Positions 7,936 to 16,151 of a DNA stretch of 64,000 bases are shown here, piece after piece. Location of the stretch: assembly GCA_020639075.1 (NCBI GenBank), contig JACKHI010000001.1:2666001-2730000 (forward strand), written 5' to 3'. Below the pieces are notes generated by a model. The model was not told the origin of the DNA and searched no databases. It saw only the letters and a program-made list of their open reading frames with translations. The position numbers were made by a program, and so were the translations under genes. Position 1 is the stretch's first letter, and every line of letters begins with the position of its first letter. This DNA is from Phycisphaerales bacterium (GTDB lineage Bacteria; Planctomycetota; Phycisphaerae; UBA1845; UTPLA1).

Positions 7936-9633
7936 TTACCCCTTCGTCATCGCCTTCTGCACGCTCGCAAGAATCTCCGCCTCCATCGCCTCCGCCTTGT
8001 CCTCGATCTCCTTGCCACGCGACAGAAACCCATCCCGCGCTGCCGGGTCCTTTAGATCTTTCGCATTGATCCGCACGTTCAGGTACGCCCCCTTTACGGC
8101 TGTGCGCGCACACAGCGCCGCGACGCCCGCGTCCGACGCACTGGCGGACATACCGATCTCTGCCATCTTCCTGGCAACGTCCATGCTCTCCAGCGCAACC
8201 TGCATCACGCGCAACGGCGTCTCGATCGCGCCGACCGTTGCCGCCTGGATCGCGCGATCGCGGGCCGCATTCTCTTCGTCGTTGCCCTTGGGCAGGCCGA
8301 ACGCATCCATGATCCTGTTGAATGCCTGCGTGTCCTCATCGACGAGCCGCAGCAGCTCGTCGTGATGCTTCTTGCCGCGCACGGCCCACTCGCTGAACTC
8401 CTCCCAGCGATCGTCCCAGCCGCGCTTGTGACTCGACAGGTTGGCGACCATCGTCGCCAGGGCCGCGCCGAATGCACCGACGGCCGCAGAGATGCTGCCG
8501 CCGCCCGGCGCCGGGCTTTCCGACGCTGTCTCATGCGTGAAATCCGTCAGCGTCATATCGACGAGCCGTTTCGTCTTGCCCGCGCGGGCCGCAATCGCGT
8601 ATTCGATGATCTTCTCTTCCGGCTTGAACGGCGCGAGTTCGTCCATGCCCATGCTCTTGACGGCGATCTTAATCAGCTCCTTGTCGCTGACGCCGAGCGA
8701 GCGCTGCTGCTTGCGCAGGAAATACTCGCCCGCCTCGATCATGCTCTTCAGCGGCAAGAGCCCCACGACTTCGCTGCCCGTCACGCGAATGCCGCGTTCT
8801 TCCGCCTTCCTGCAACATTCATCAAACGCAACGTGAACGGGCGTTACGCCGATGTTCGTCAGGTTCATCGAAATCTGGGCGACGCCGTATTCTTCGATGA
8901 ACCAGCCGATCCCCTTGACGCATTTAAGCGAACCCGGCTCCCACATCGGCTCGCCGTTCGCGTCGTTAACGATCTTGCCCGTGACCGGATCGCCTTCGCG
9001 CTTGATGCGCCCCTTCTCGCGAATGTCGAACGCGATCGCATTCGCGCGCCGCGTGCTCGTCGTATTGAGGTTCACGTTGTAGGCGACGAGAAAGTCACGC
9101 GCGCCGACGGCCGTTGCGCCGCTCCGCGCGTTGAACTTCTCGGGGCCGAAGTCCGGTTTCCACTCCGGCTTCTTCAGCTTGTCGGCGAGCCCTTCGTACT
9201 CGCCTGCGCGAACAGTCGCCAGATTGCGACGCTCCGGCTTTGTGGCCGCGCTCTCGTAGCAATAAATCGTCAGGCCGACTTCCTCGCCGAGTCGTTTCGC
9301 GAGTTGCCGCGCGAACACCGCCGTCTCGTCCATCGTGATATTCGCGACGGGCACGAGCGGGCAGACGTCCATCGCCCCGAAACGCGGATGCTCGCCGTGG
9401 TGTTTCGTCATGTCGATCAGTTCCGCCGCCTTGCGCCCCGCCCGAACGGCCGCCTCAATCACGGGCGCCGGTTCGCCCACGAACGTCACGACCGTGCGAT
9501 TCGTCGCCGCGCCCGGATCGACGTCCAGCAACGTGACGCCGTCGACGCTCTCGATCGCGTCGGTAATCTGCTTCATGACGGCCATGTCGCGGCCTTCGGA
9601 AAAGTTGGGAACGCATTCAATCAGTTGGGACAT
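7936..9633 (-). CDS. ftcD: Formiminotransferase-cyclodeaminase
   Basis: A 565-aa bifunctional enzyme of histidine degradation and one-carbon metabolism. The N-terminal half moves the formimino group from formiminoglutamate to tetrahydrofolate; the C-terminal half deaminates it to methenyl-THF with release of ammonia. Residues 1-330 match the transferase (IECVPNFSEGRD, KHHGEHPRFGAMDVCPLVPV with the catalytic histidine at 82, RSGATAVGARDFLVAYNVNL). Residues about 355-565 are the cyclodeaminase (ESPAPGGGSISAA). The length fits the fused form. The start at 9633 begins the conserved MSQLIECVPNF. No other hut gene is nearby. Confidence 0.95.
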   Translation of the reverse strand: MSQLIECVPNFSEGRDMAVMKQITDAIESVDGVTLLDVDPGAATNRTVVTFVGEPAPVIEAAVRAGRKAAELIDMTKHHGEHPRFGAMDVCPLVPVANITMDETAVFARQLAKRLGEEVGLTIYCYESAATKPERRNLATVRAGEYEGLADKLKKPEWKPDFGPEKFNARSGATAVGARDFLVAYNVNLNTTSTRRANAIAFDIREKGRIKREGDPVTGKIVNDANGEPMWEPGSLKCVKGIGWFIEEYGVAQISMNLTNIGVTPVHVAFDECCRKAEERGIRVTGSEVVGLLPLKSMIEAGEYFLRKQQRSLGVSDKELIKIAVKSMGMDELAPFKPEEKIIEYAIAARAGKTKRLVDMTLTDFTHETASESPAPGGGSISAAVGAFGAALATMVANLSSHKRGWDDRWEEFSEWAVRGKKHHDELLRLVDEDTQAFNRIMDAFGLPKGNDEENAARDRAIQAATVGAIETPLRVMQVALESMDVARKMAEIGMSASASDAGVAALCARTAVKGAYLNVRINAKDLKDPAARDGFLSRGKEIEDKAEAMEAEILASVQKAMTKG

Positions 9634-9691
9634 CGTGCTGTTGCTCCGTCCTGCGGTAGGGAAAGTCGGCTTGAATTCGTCACATCGTAAT

Positions 9692-9706
9692 GTGGGCCGT
9701 GCCCAC
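9692..9706. repeat. REP-like hairpin flanking ftcD (right copy)
   Basis: GTGGGC, 3-nt loop, GCCCAC. It is related to the hairpin at 7902. Confidence 0.5.
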
Positions 9707-9823
9707 CGATCGTCCGTTAAGAGCACCGCATCCTACCACGCCGCCAATGGGGCGGGAATCTGCAGGAAATCAGCGGCAAGTCCTAGAATGCTCACGTCGC
9801 GCCACTGGCGGCTTGCCACGTGC

Positions 9824-9846
9824 CACTGGGTGCTTGCCACCCAGTG
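9824..9846. repeat. REP-like palindrome, family A, copy 1
   Basis: CACTGGGTG, CTTGC, CACCCAGTG: a perfect 9-bp stem with a 5-nt loop. A degenerate copy lies just upstream (about 9802-9822). It is 15 bp from the RAYT remnant. Confidence 0.75.
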
Positions 9847-9860
9847 TTCAGGGCGCAGCG

Positions 9861-10120
9861 TCAATCCCACGACCACACGGTCACTCGCGGCCGCGTCGGT
9901 GCATTCCTCCCCTCCTCTTCCGAATACGCCCACCAACTCGACCACTTCCACGCCGAAGGATGATCAACCAGCGAGCGCCGCGTCGGGTTGCGATGAATGT
10001 AGTCGATCGTTCGCCAGATCAGATCAGCACCGCGGATGTTCCGATCGAAACCGGGGCCCTCCTGCCAGAAACGAAAACAGGTTGCACCAGGTCGCTCGCG
10101 AATCGTCAGCGCGTAGGTCG
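9861..10120 (-). pseudogene. C-terminal remnant of a REP-associated (Y1, IS200-like) transposase
   Basis: The leftward frame retains the RAYT C-terminus: RERPGATCFRFWQEGPGFDR, DYIHRNPTRRSLVDHP and WKWSSWWAY. The HUH motif and catalytic tyrosine region expected further N-terminal are missing. The frame runs straight into a REP palindrome and then the IS4-like insertion, and the sequence on the far side of the IS does not restore the missing part. So the gene was already truncated before the IS arrived. RAYTs mobilise REP elements, which fits the REP hairpins around it. Confidence 0.75.
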
Positions 10121-10131
10121 GGTCATCGACC

Positions 10132-11664
10132 GAATGGCATGTAGACATAACTTCTTTTACGACGCGCACTTACAAGCGGTTGCGCAATAGATGACCTCCC
10201 GTTGCAATGGTGTTGTCAAGTAAAGGCACCGTTACGACAGGAGGTCGATCATGCGTAGTTTGAGGGTTGCCGCCCGTGGGCTCAAGGGGCTTGTCGATTC
10301 CGAATGTCACTTTTCTCTTATTCCACAGGCGACCATCGATGCGATCAGTCGTGCGGTCGGGTATCGCGGCCGGCGTTGCTTTTGGACGCCGACTGTCATT
10401 GTGTGGACCTTCCTGCGACAGATCCTCGTCAGCAATTGCGCTTGCCGCGAGGCCGTCGCCATGACGATCAGCGGATCTCTCGCTCGCGATATTCAGCGAC
10501 ACGGCGAACCACAATGTTCGATATCCGGTGATCCCAGCGCCTATGCACAGGCGCGTGGCAGACTCCCGCTGAAGTGGTTCGAGGCACTCCATCGGCGCAT
10601 CTCCGACGATGTGTGCGGTCGCGTGGGCGACACGCTGCGCTGGTGCGGACGTCGCGTTCGCATCATCGACGGCGCGACGATCAGCATGCCGGATACGCCG
10701 GCGTTGCAGGCGGCATTTCCGCAACCCCATGGTCAGAAGCCCGGCTGCGGTTTTCCACAACTTCGCCTGACGGCGATTTTCTGTCATGCGAGCAGCGCCC
10801 TGTTGGATCTGACGGTCGATGCGCTTCGCGTGCAGGAACTTCCCCTCTTGCGACGCATGCTCCAGCGGTTTGATTCCGGCGATGTCATCGTTGCCGATCG
10901 CGCCTATCAAAGCTATGCAGACGTGGCGGAATGGCGACGTCACGGCATCGACGTGCTGCTGCGGCTGAATGAAGCACCGCTTCCGAATCTGCGGCCGTTG
11001 CGCCGTCTGGACCGCAACGACACGTTGATCGTGTGGCGTCGGCCGAAGAACCGCATACGACATCTTTCGCCGGAACAATGGGCGGTGTTGCCGGAATCGA
11101 TGCACGTTCGACGGGTCGAAACGACTGTGGCTGCGTACGGATTCCGCACGCAGCACATCCAGGTATTGACGACCTTGCTTGACGAGGCGGCCTACTCGGC
11201 CGAATCGATTGCCGCGTTGTATCGTGATCGTTGGATGGCTGAGTTGAACCTGCGGAGCCTGAAGACAACGCTGAACATGGAAGTGCTCCGGGGAAAGTCG
11301 CCAGATATCGTTCGCAAGGAAGTGTACATGTACGCCGTGGCCTACAACCTGATTCGTTCGTTGATGTGGCGCGCGGCGAGGAGTCGCGATGGCGATCCGC
11401 GACGACTGAGTTTCGACGGAGCGCGGCAGCGAATCACAGCGATGGCGCCGTTCCTCGAAATCCTCCACGCACACAGCGATCGTGTCGCCTTGCTACAAAG
11501 ACTCCTGGAACTCGTCGCCGCCGACAAGCTCCCGAATCGACCTGACCGAATCGAGCCTCGAGCCGTCAAACGCAGACCCAAGACGTACCTGCGGCTCACC
11601 CAATCACGATCCAAAATCCGCGCAAAACTCCGAAAAACTCACGCGGCTTAGCTTCATGCCATTC
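10132..11664 (+). mobile_element. IS4-family insertion sequence, copy 1 (1533 bp)
   Basis: Ends are 10-bp inverted repeats GAATGGCATG/CATGCCATTC. Both sides carry the 11-bp direct repeat GGTCATCGACC (10121-10131 and 11665-11675), within the 9-13 bp range of IS4 relatives. Removing the IS and one repeat restores a REP palindrome GTCGGGT-CATCG-ACCCGAC, so insertion was at its apex. It carries a single transposase gene. Copy 2 (12454-13986) has the same length and opposite orientation; the only difference noticed is T at 10277 against the equivalent of C at 13841, which is synonymous. Confidence 0.92.
10251..11651 (+). CDS. IS4-family DDE transposase, copy 1
   Basis: A 466-aa transposase that cuts and joins the IS ends. 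The DDE triad is visible at D140 (VRIIDGATISMPDT), D216 (VIVADRAY) and E331. The family signature Y-x2-R-x3-E-x6-K is complete (Y324, R327, E331, K338 in YRDRWMAELNLRSLK). The start ATG 10251 has AGGAGGT 6 nt upstream. The frame is intact and identical at protein level to copy 2, so both are recent and probably active. Confidence 0.95.
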   Translation: MRSLRVAARGLKGLVDSECHFSLIPQATIDAISRAVGYRGRRCFWTPTVIVWTFLRQILVSNCACREAVAMTISGSLARDIQRHGEPQCSISGDPSAYAQARGRLPLKWFEALHRRISDDVCGRVGDTLRWCGRRVRIIDGATISMPDTPALQAAFPQPHGQKPGCGFPQLRLTAIFCHASSALLDLTVDALRVQELPLLRRMLQRFDSGDVIVADRAYQSYADVAEWRRHGIDVLLRLNEAPLPNLRPLRRLDRNDTLIVWRRPKNRIRHLSPEQWAVLPESMHVRRVETTVAAYGFRTQHIQVLTTLLDEAAYSAESIAALYRDRWMAELNLRSLKTTLNMEVLRGKSPDIVRKEVYMYAVAYNLIRSLMWRAARSRDGDPRRLSFDGARQRITAMAPFLEILHAHSDRVALLQRLLELVAADKLPNRPDRIEPRAVKRRPKTYLRLTQSRSKIRAKLRKTHAA

Positions 11665-11711
11665 GGTCATCGACCCGACATTCGCCGGAGCGTGCCGATT
11701 GCGCATCGTCC

Positions 11712-11734
11712 CACTGGGTGCTTGCCACCCAGTG
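11712..11734. repeat. REP-like palindrome, family A, copy 2
   Basis: The same 23-bp palindrome as at 9824. It sits 36 bp right of the IS copy 1 target repeat and is linked to it by a segment also found right of copy 2. Confidence 0.75.
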
Positions 11735-11954
11735 ACACGATGTGGTTGCGCAGTGACACGATGGCAGGCAATGAGTGCACGAAAATACGACGAATCGCCC
11801 CCGATTTGGTGTATCGAGTGAGGCCGCGGCGTGACATAGTGGATTCGTTCAACTAGAATAAAGAGATCAACTGTCCCTGTTCACGAGCTTGCGTCGACGC
11901 CCACAGCGTCGCGGAGCGTCGCTGCTCGCTCGACAATCCGGCGAGGGAGCGATC

Positions 11955-12311
11955 ATGGCAACGGAACCCCGAAACGACAACGAAAAGGAAGTCGGCGAGA
12001 TCAGCAGCCTCACGGTGCTCCTTGGCCGCCTGACATGGATGGTCATCGGCCCCGCTGCCCTTGTCTATGTGATCTACTCCATCGTCTCCAGCGGAGACGG
12101 CTGGTTCACGCCATGGGATTTCGCATTCGTGATTATCGCCGCACTCATGATCGGCGGACGCTGGATCGAACAGCGCTCCGGCGGCGCGATGACAGTCATG
12201 GGGCACCGCTCGACGAGCGAACACTTCGCGCGCTACGTCCGCATTCTTCTTCCCGCCGCAATCGGCGCGTGGATCGTTGCGAATGTCGTCGGGAATCACT
12301 TGCTGACGTGA
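11955..12311 (+). CDS. Small three-helix membrane protein between the two IS copies
   Basis: A 118-aa protein with hydrophobic helices near residues 23-46, 54-70 and 98-114 and a hydrophilic N-terminus (MATEPRNDNEKEVGE). GAGGGA lies 6 nt upstream of ATG 11955. No family recognised. It is the only gene between two inverted IS4 copies, which gives the look of a composite transposon. Each IS has its own target duplication, so two separate insertions are more likely than movement as one unit. Confidence 0.65.
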   Translation: MATEPRNDNEKEVGEISSLTVLLGRLTWMVIGPAALVYVIYSIVSSGDGWFTPWDFAFVIIAALMIGGRWIEQRSGGAMTVMGHRSTSEHFARYVRILLPAAIGAWIVANVVGNHLLT

Positions 12312-12410
12312 CGCCAGTCGGGCCCGTTAGTATCAGGCAACGCGACGAACAAGAAAGCGCGTTCGCGCAAGCGACTTCCTAAATTGTGCCACCGCGTGCG
12401 CACTTCGTCC

Positions 12411-12433
12411 CACTGGGTGCTTGCCACCCAGTG
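12411..12433. repeat. REP-like palindrome, family A, copy 3
   Basis: The same 23-bp palindrome, joined almost directly to the GTCGGGT half-palindrome in which IS copy 2 is inserted. A truncated fourth copy is at 14034-14048. Confidence 0.75.
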
Positions 12434-12453
12434 CGTAGGTCGGGTCATCGACC

Positions 12454-13986
12454 GAATGGCATGAAGCTAAGCCGCGTGAGTTTTTCGGAGTTTTGCGCGG
12501 ATTTTGGATCGTGATTGGGTGAGCCGCAGGTACGTCTTGGGTCTGCGTTTGACGGCTCGAGGCTCGATTCGGTCAGGTCGATTCGGGAGCTTGTCGGCGG
12601 CGACGAGTTCCAGGAGTCTTTGTAGCAAGGCGACACGATCGCTGTGTGCGTGGAGGATTTCGAGGAACGGCGCCATCGCTGTGATTCGCTGCCGCGCTCC
12701 GTCGAAACTCAGTCGTCGCGGATCGCCATCGCGACTCCTCGCCGCGCGCCACATCAACGAACGAATCAGGTTGTAGGCCACGGCGTACATGTACACTTCC
12801 TTGCGAACGATATCTGGCGACTTTCCCCGGAGCACTTCCATGTTCAGCGTTGTCTTCAGGCTCCGCAGGTTCAACTCAGCCATCCAACGATCACGATACA
12901 ACGCGGCAATCGATTCGGCCGAGTAGGCCGCCTCGTCAAGCAAGGTCGTCAATACCTGGATGTGCTGCGTGCGGAATCCGTACGCAGCCACAGTCGTTTC
13001 GACCCGTCGAACGTGCATCGATTCCGGCAACACCGCCCATTGTTCCGGCGAAAGATGTCGTATGCGGTTCTTCGGCCGACGCCACACGATCAACGTGTCG
13101 TTGCGGTCCAGACGGCGCAACGGCCGCAGATTCGGAAGCGGTGCTTCATTCAGCCGCAGCAGCACGTCGATGCCGTGACGTCGCCATTCCGCCACGTCTG
13201 CATAGCTTTGATAGGCGCGATCGGCAACGATGACATCGCCGGAATCAAACCGCTGGAGCATGCGTCGCAAGAGGGGAAGTTCCTGCACGCGAAGCGCATC
13301 GACCGTCAGATCCAACAGGGCGCTGCTCGCATGACAGAAAATCGCCGTCAGGCGAAGTTGTGGAAAACCGCAGCCGGGCTTCTGACCATGGGGTTGCGGA
13401 AATGCCGCCTGCAACGCCGGCGTATCCGGCATGCTGATCGTCGCGCCGTCGATGATGCGAACGCGACGTCCGCACCAGCGCAGCGTGTCGCCCACGCGAC
13501 CGCACACATCGTCGGAGATGCGCCGATGGAGTGCCTCGAACCACTTCAGCGGGAGTCTGCCACGCGCCTGTGCATAGGCGCTGGGATCACCGGATATCGA
13601 ACATTGTGGTTCGCCGTGTCGCTGAATATCGCGAGCGAGAGATCCGCTGATCGTCATGGCGACGGCCTCGCGGCAAGCGCAATTGCTGACGAGGATCTGT
13701 CGCAGGAAGGTCCACACAATGACAGTCGGCGTCCAAAAGCAACGCCGGCCGCGATACCCGACCGCACGACTGATCGCATCGATGGTCGCCTGTGGAATAA
13801 GAGAAAAGTGACATTCGGAATCGACAAGCCCCTTGAGCCCGCGGGCGGCAACCCTCAAACTACGCATGATCGACCTCCTGTCGTAACGGTGCCTTTACTT
13901 GACAACACCATTGCAACGGGAGGTCATCTATTGCGCAACCGCTTGTAAGTGCGCGTCGTAAAAGAAGTTATGTCTACATGCCATTC
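12454..13986 (-). mobile_element. IS4-family insertion sequence, copy 2 (1533 bp)
   Basis: Same ends as copy 1, opposite orientation. The same 11-bp repeat GGTCATCGACC flanks it (12443-12453 and 13987-13997), again at the apex of the GTCGGGT palindrome. Identical target sequence in two insertions points to target-site choice rather than chance. Confidence 0.92.
12467..13867 (-). CDS. IS4-family DDE transposase, copy 2
   Basis: A 466-aa protein identical to the copy 1 transposase, with the same D140, D216, E331 triad and YREK signature. The only nucleotide difference noticed within the gene is synonymous. Confidence 0.95.
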   Translation of the reverse strand: MRSLRVAARGLKGLVDSECHFSLIPQATIDAISRAVGYRGRRCFWTPTVIVWTFLRQILVSNCACREAVAMTISGSLARDIQRHGEPQCSISGDPSAYAQARGRLPLKWFEALHRRISDDVCGRVGDTLRWCGRRVRIIDGATISMPDTPALQAAFPQPHGQKPGCGFPQLRLTAIFCHASSALLDLTVDALRVQELPLLRRMLQRFDSGDVIVADRAYQSYADVAEWRRHGIDVLLRLNEAPLPNLRPLRRLDRNDTLIVWRRPKNRIRHLSPEQWAVLPESMHVRRVETTVAAYGFRTQHIQVLTTLLDEAAYSAESIAALYRDRWMAELNLRSLKTTLNMEVLRGKSPDIVRKEVYMYAVAYNLIRSLMWRAARSRDGDPRRLSFDGARQRITAMAPFLEILHAHSDRVALLQRLLELVAADKLPNRPDRIEPRAVKRRPKTYLRLTQSRSKIRAKLRKTHAA

Positions 13987-13997
13987 GGTCATCGACC

Positions 13998-14708
13998 CGA
14001 CATTCGCGGGCGCGTACCGATTGCGCATCGTCCCACTGGGTGCTTGCCCGAAGCTGCTCTCAAATCCTCCTCCTTCGAAACTCGCATTCGATAAAGACAC
14101 TCGCCCGGGGGGTATGCGCTCATTGCCAGGGACTTCAGTCCCTGGAGGGAGTTTTCGTCCAATTGCCGCCCGACACGGCGGACGTCGCCATCGAAACAAC
14201 AGTCGCCGCACGTCACGAACTCCACGCACAGCGACCGGCCAATCTACAGGGCACGCAACGCGTTACCCCTCACGGAACCACGATCAAGGACTGCAACGTC
14301 ATGCTGCGCAAAAAAACAACGACAGCCCCACAACAAACTCCGGACGCGCAAGCTGAAATTTGCGAGCGTTTGCGACACTTTGCGACACTTTGCGACTGTT
14401 TGCACAGGCGTTTTTTTCAACAACCAAAGCGAACTCCCGCCGGGAAGGGGATTTATCGCTTGAATTCAATACTGCACGACAATCGACGCCCCAAACAAGC
14501 CCGACGCCCATCTGCAACTCCGCCTCATGGCAGCCCGAAGGGAAAATCCAGACAAATTTCAGAGACACTTCCGAGATTCCCCGATCACCCGGCAATACGC
14601 AACGATTTGCCCCGTTTGTCCTGCATCGGGACGGCCTGCGCCGACAAAAATCGGTCTGGCACGACCCGACACCGACCCGACTGCCTGCATGACAATTGGA
14701 GAATCCGG
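13998..14708. other. Intergenic stretch with repeats, no gene supported
   Basis: It begins with the remainder of the REP unit and a truncated family-A palindrome. At 14127-14146 there is a CCAGGGACT/AGTCCCTGG hairpin, and at 14361-14405 a 10-bp tandem repeat. A long open frame here is continuous with the esterase gene but has no signal peptide or codon pattern of its own, so I treat it as non-coding. Confidence 0.5.
14361..14405. repeat. 10-bp tandem repeat
   Basis: About four and a half units of TGCGACACTT, the central two identical and the outer ones diverged. Function unknown. Confidence 0.7.
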
Positions 14709-15875
14709 ATGCCCCCTCGCCCACAGCTCGCCGCGCTGGTCGCGATCGCTTCGCTCATCGCTGTCGACTCGATCCGCGCCCAACCCGTCACGCCCGCTTT
14801 CAACGATGTATCGATCGGCATCGTCCCGACGGACGACGGCGGAACGTATGAGCTGCATACAGACATCTATCACGCGACTGTCGGAGCGGGACCTCGACCC
14901 ATCGTCATCTGGATTCACGGCGGCGGCTGGCAGAGCGGCACGTATCAGAACTTCGCACAGGCGGCGCGACCGCTGCTGGCACGCGGCATTCATGTCGCGA
15001 CGGCCGACTATCGACTCAGCGGCCAGGCGATCTTCCCGGCGCAGATTCACGACGTGAAAGGGCTCGTTCGGCACCTGCGCGCAAATGCCGCAACGTACAA
15101 CATCGATCCCGATCGAATCGGTGCGTGGGGCTCCTCCGCAGGTGGTCACTTGACGGCGCTGCTGGCGACGTCGGGCGGCGTTGTCGAACTCGAAGGCGCG
15201 TCGGGCGGAAACTCGACGTATTCGAGTCGAGTGCAGGCGGCCGTCGACTATTTCGGACCAACGAATCTGTTGACGATGAACGACGACGTGACAGATCCGC
15301 CCGGCAGCGGCATCGATCACGACGCCGCGGACTCACCGGAATCGCGATTGATCGGCTTCGACGGCGCTGGCGAGGGGATCGGCGTGCTGCGCGCGAACAT
15401 CGACAACCCGGCGCCGCCCTTTCCGGAGAAGCGCGCGCTCGCGGCGCTCGTCAGTCCGATGACGCACGCCGGCGCTGACGATCCGGCGCTTTTGATCTGC
15501 CATGGACTCGAAGATCGATCGGTGCCGTTTTATCAGAGCGTTCGGTTGTTTCAAGCGTTGGCGCCGCTTAGCGTGGATGTTGCTCTTCGGCCCGTGCCCG
15601 GCTTCGGCCACGGCGCGCTCGGCAACGAGACGGACGAGGCGGCGCGGGAGTTCCTGGTGCGCCGACTCCTGCCGCGGACGCCGGGCGACATGGATTGCGA
15701 TGGTGTTGTGGATGCGGCCGATATCGTCCCGTTCGCCCGCCTGCTCGTTCGACCCGCGTGGTATGCAGTCAACTTTCCCGCATGCAATGCCGCGAACGGT
15801 GACTTCAATGATGATGACGAAATCGACGGAGGCGACGTCGCCGGGTTTGTGGACGCCTTGTTGGCAAACCCCTAA
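14709..15875 (+). CDS. Secreted alpha/beta-hydrolase (esterase) with C-terminal dockerin-like repeats
   Basis: A 388-aa exported esterase of the BD-FAE/lipase-like group. GGAGAA lies 5 nt upstream of ATG 14709, and a signal peptide ends near SIRAQP (residue 25). The oxyanion-hole motif HGGGW is at residues 70-74 and the nucleophile S143 is in GSSAGG. The acid is probably in GLEDRSVPF and the histidine in GFGHG. Residues about 317-388 hold two EF-hand/dockerin-like repeats (GDMDCDGVVDAADIVPF and GDFNDDDEIDGGDVAGF), common at the ends of planctomycete exoproteins. The substrate is unknown; acetylated polysaccharide is plausible. Confidence 0.85.
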   Translation: MPPRPQLAALVAIASLIAVDSIRAQPVTPAFNDVSIGIVPTDDGGTYELHTDIYHATVGAGPRPIVIWIHGGGWQSGTYQNFAQAARPLLARGIHVATADYRLSGQAIFPAQIHDVKGLVRHLRANAATYNIDPDRIGAWGSSAGGHLTALLATSGGVVELEGASGGNSTYSSRVQAAVDYFGPTNLLTMNDDVTDPPGSGIDHDAADSPESRLIGFDGAGEGIGVLRANIDNPAPPFPEKRALAALVSPMTHAGADDPALLICHGLEDRSVPFYQSVRLFQALAPLSVDVALRPVPGFGHGALGNETDEAAREFLVRRLLPRTPGDMDCDGVVDAADIVPFARLLVRPAWYAVNFPACNAANGDFNDDDEIDGGDVAGFVDALLANP

Positions 15876-16151
15876 GTCGCTTGGACGCCGCGACAAGCCA
15901 TGTGCGTGACACAATGAAAGAACGATGATTTTATCCGAGAGCGATTTGAGCGTTGAGCCCCTGAAGAGAGACTGGACCTTCTTGCCCCCACTCGATACGC
16001 GTCACTCATCTCTCGAAACTCGATACTCAACCATCGGTAAAAAGAGGAAGGCGGGACCGAGCCTTAGCCCAATCCCGCCCTACTCCGTTCCCCACCAGGC
16101 CGAAGCCTGCCGAAAAGAGTCTGGTCCGAAATGTCCTGCCCCGCCGCGTTG

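Noticed and set aside
8362..9690. Long rightward open frame opposite ftcD.
   Set aside because: Fully inside a confidently identified gene on the other strand; Arg/His-rich shadow translation.
9824..9846. CRISPR-like repeats around 9.8-14 kb.
   Set aside because: Copies are self-complementary, irregularly spaced and not separated by uniform spacers; no cas genes.
10170..11474. Long open frames antisense to both IS4 transposases (434 codons).
   Set aside because: Shadow frames caused by the GC-rich transposase codons; no family similarity, and both copies are identical because the IS copies are.
11676..12442. Composite transposon with the small membrane protein as cargo.
   Set aside because: Each IS copy has its own 11-bp target duplication in its own REP palindrome, so two separate insertions explain the layout better.
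14040..14708. N-terminal extension of the esterase (open frame continues upstream).
   Set aside because: The signal peptide and GGAGAA support ATG 14709; the upstream part includes a REP fragment and a tandem repeat.
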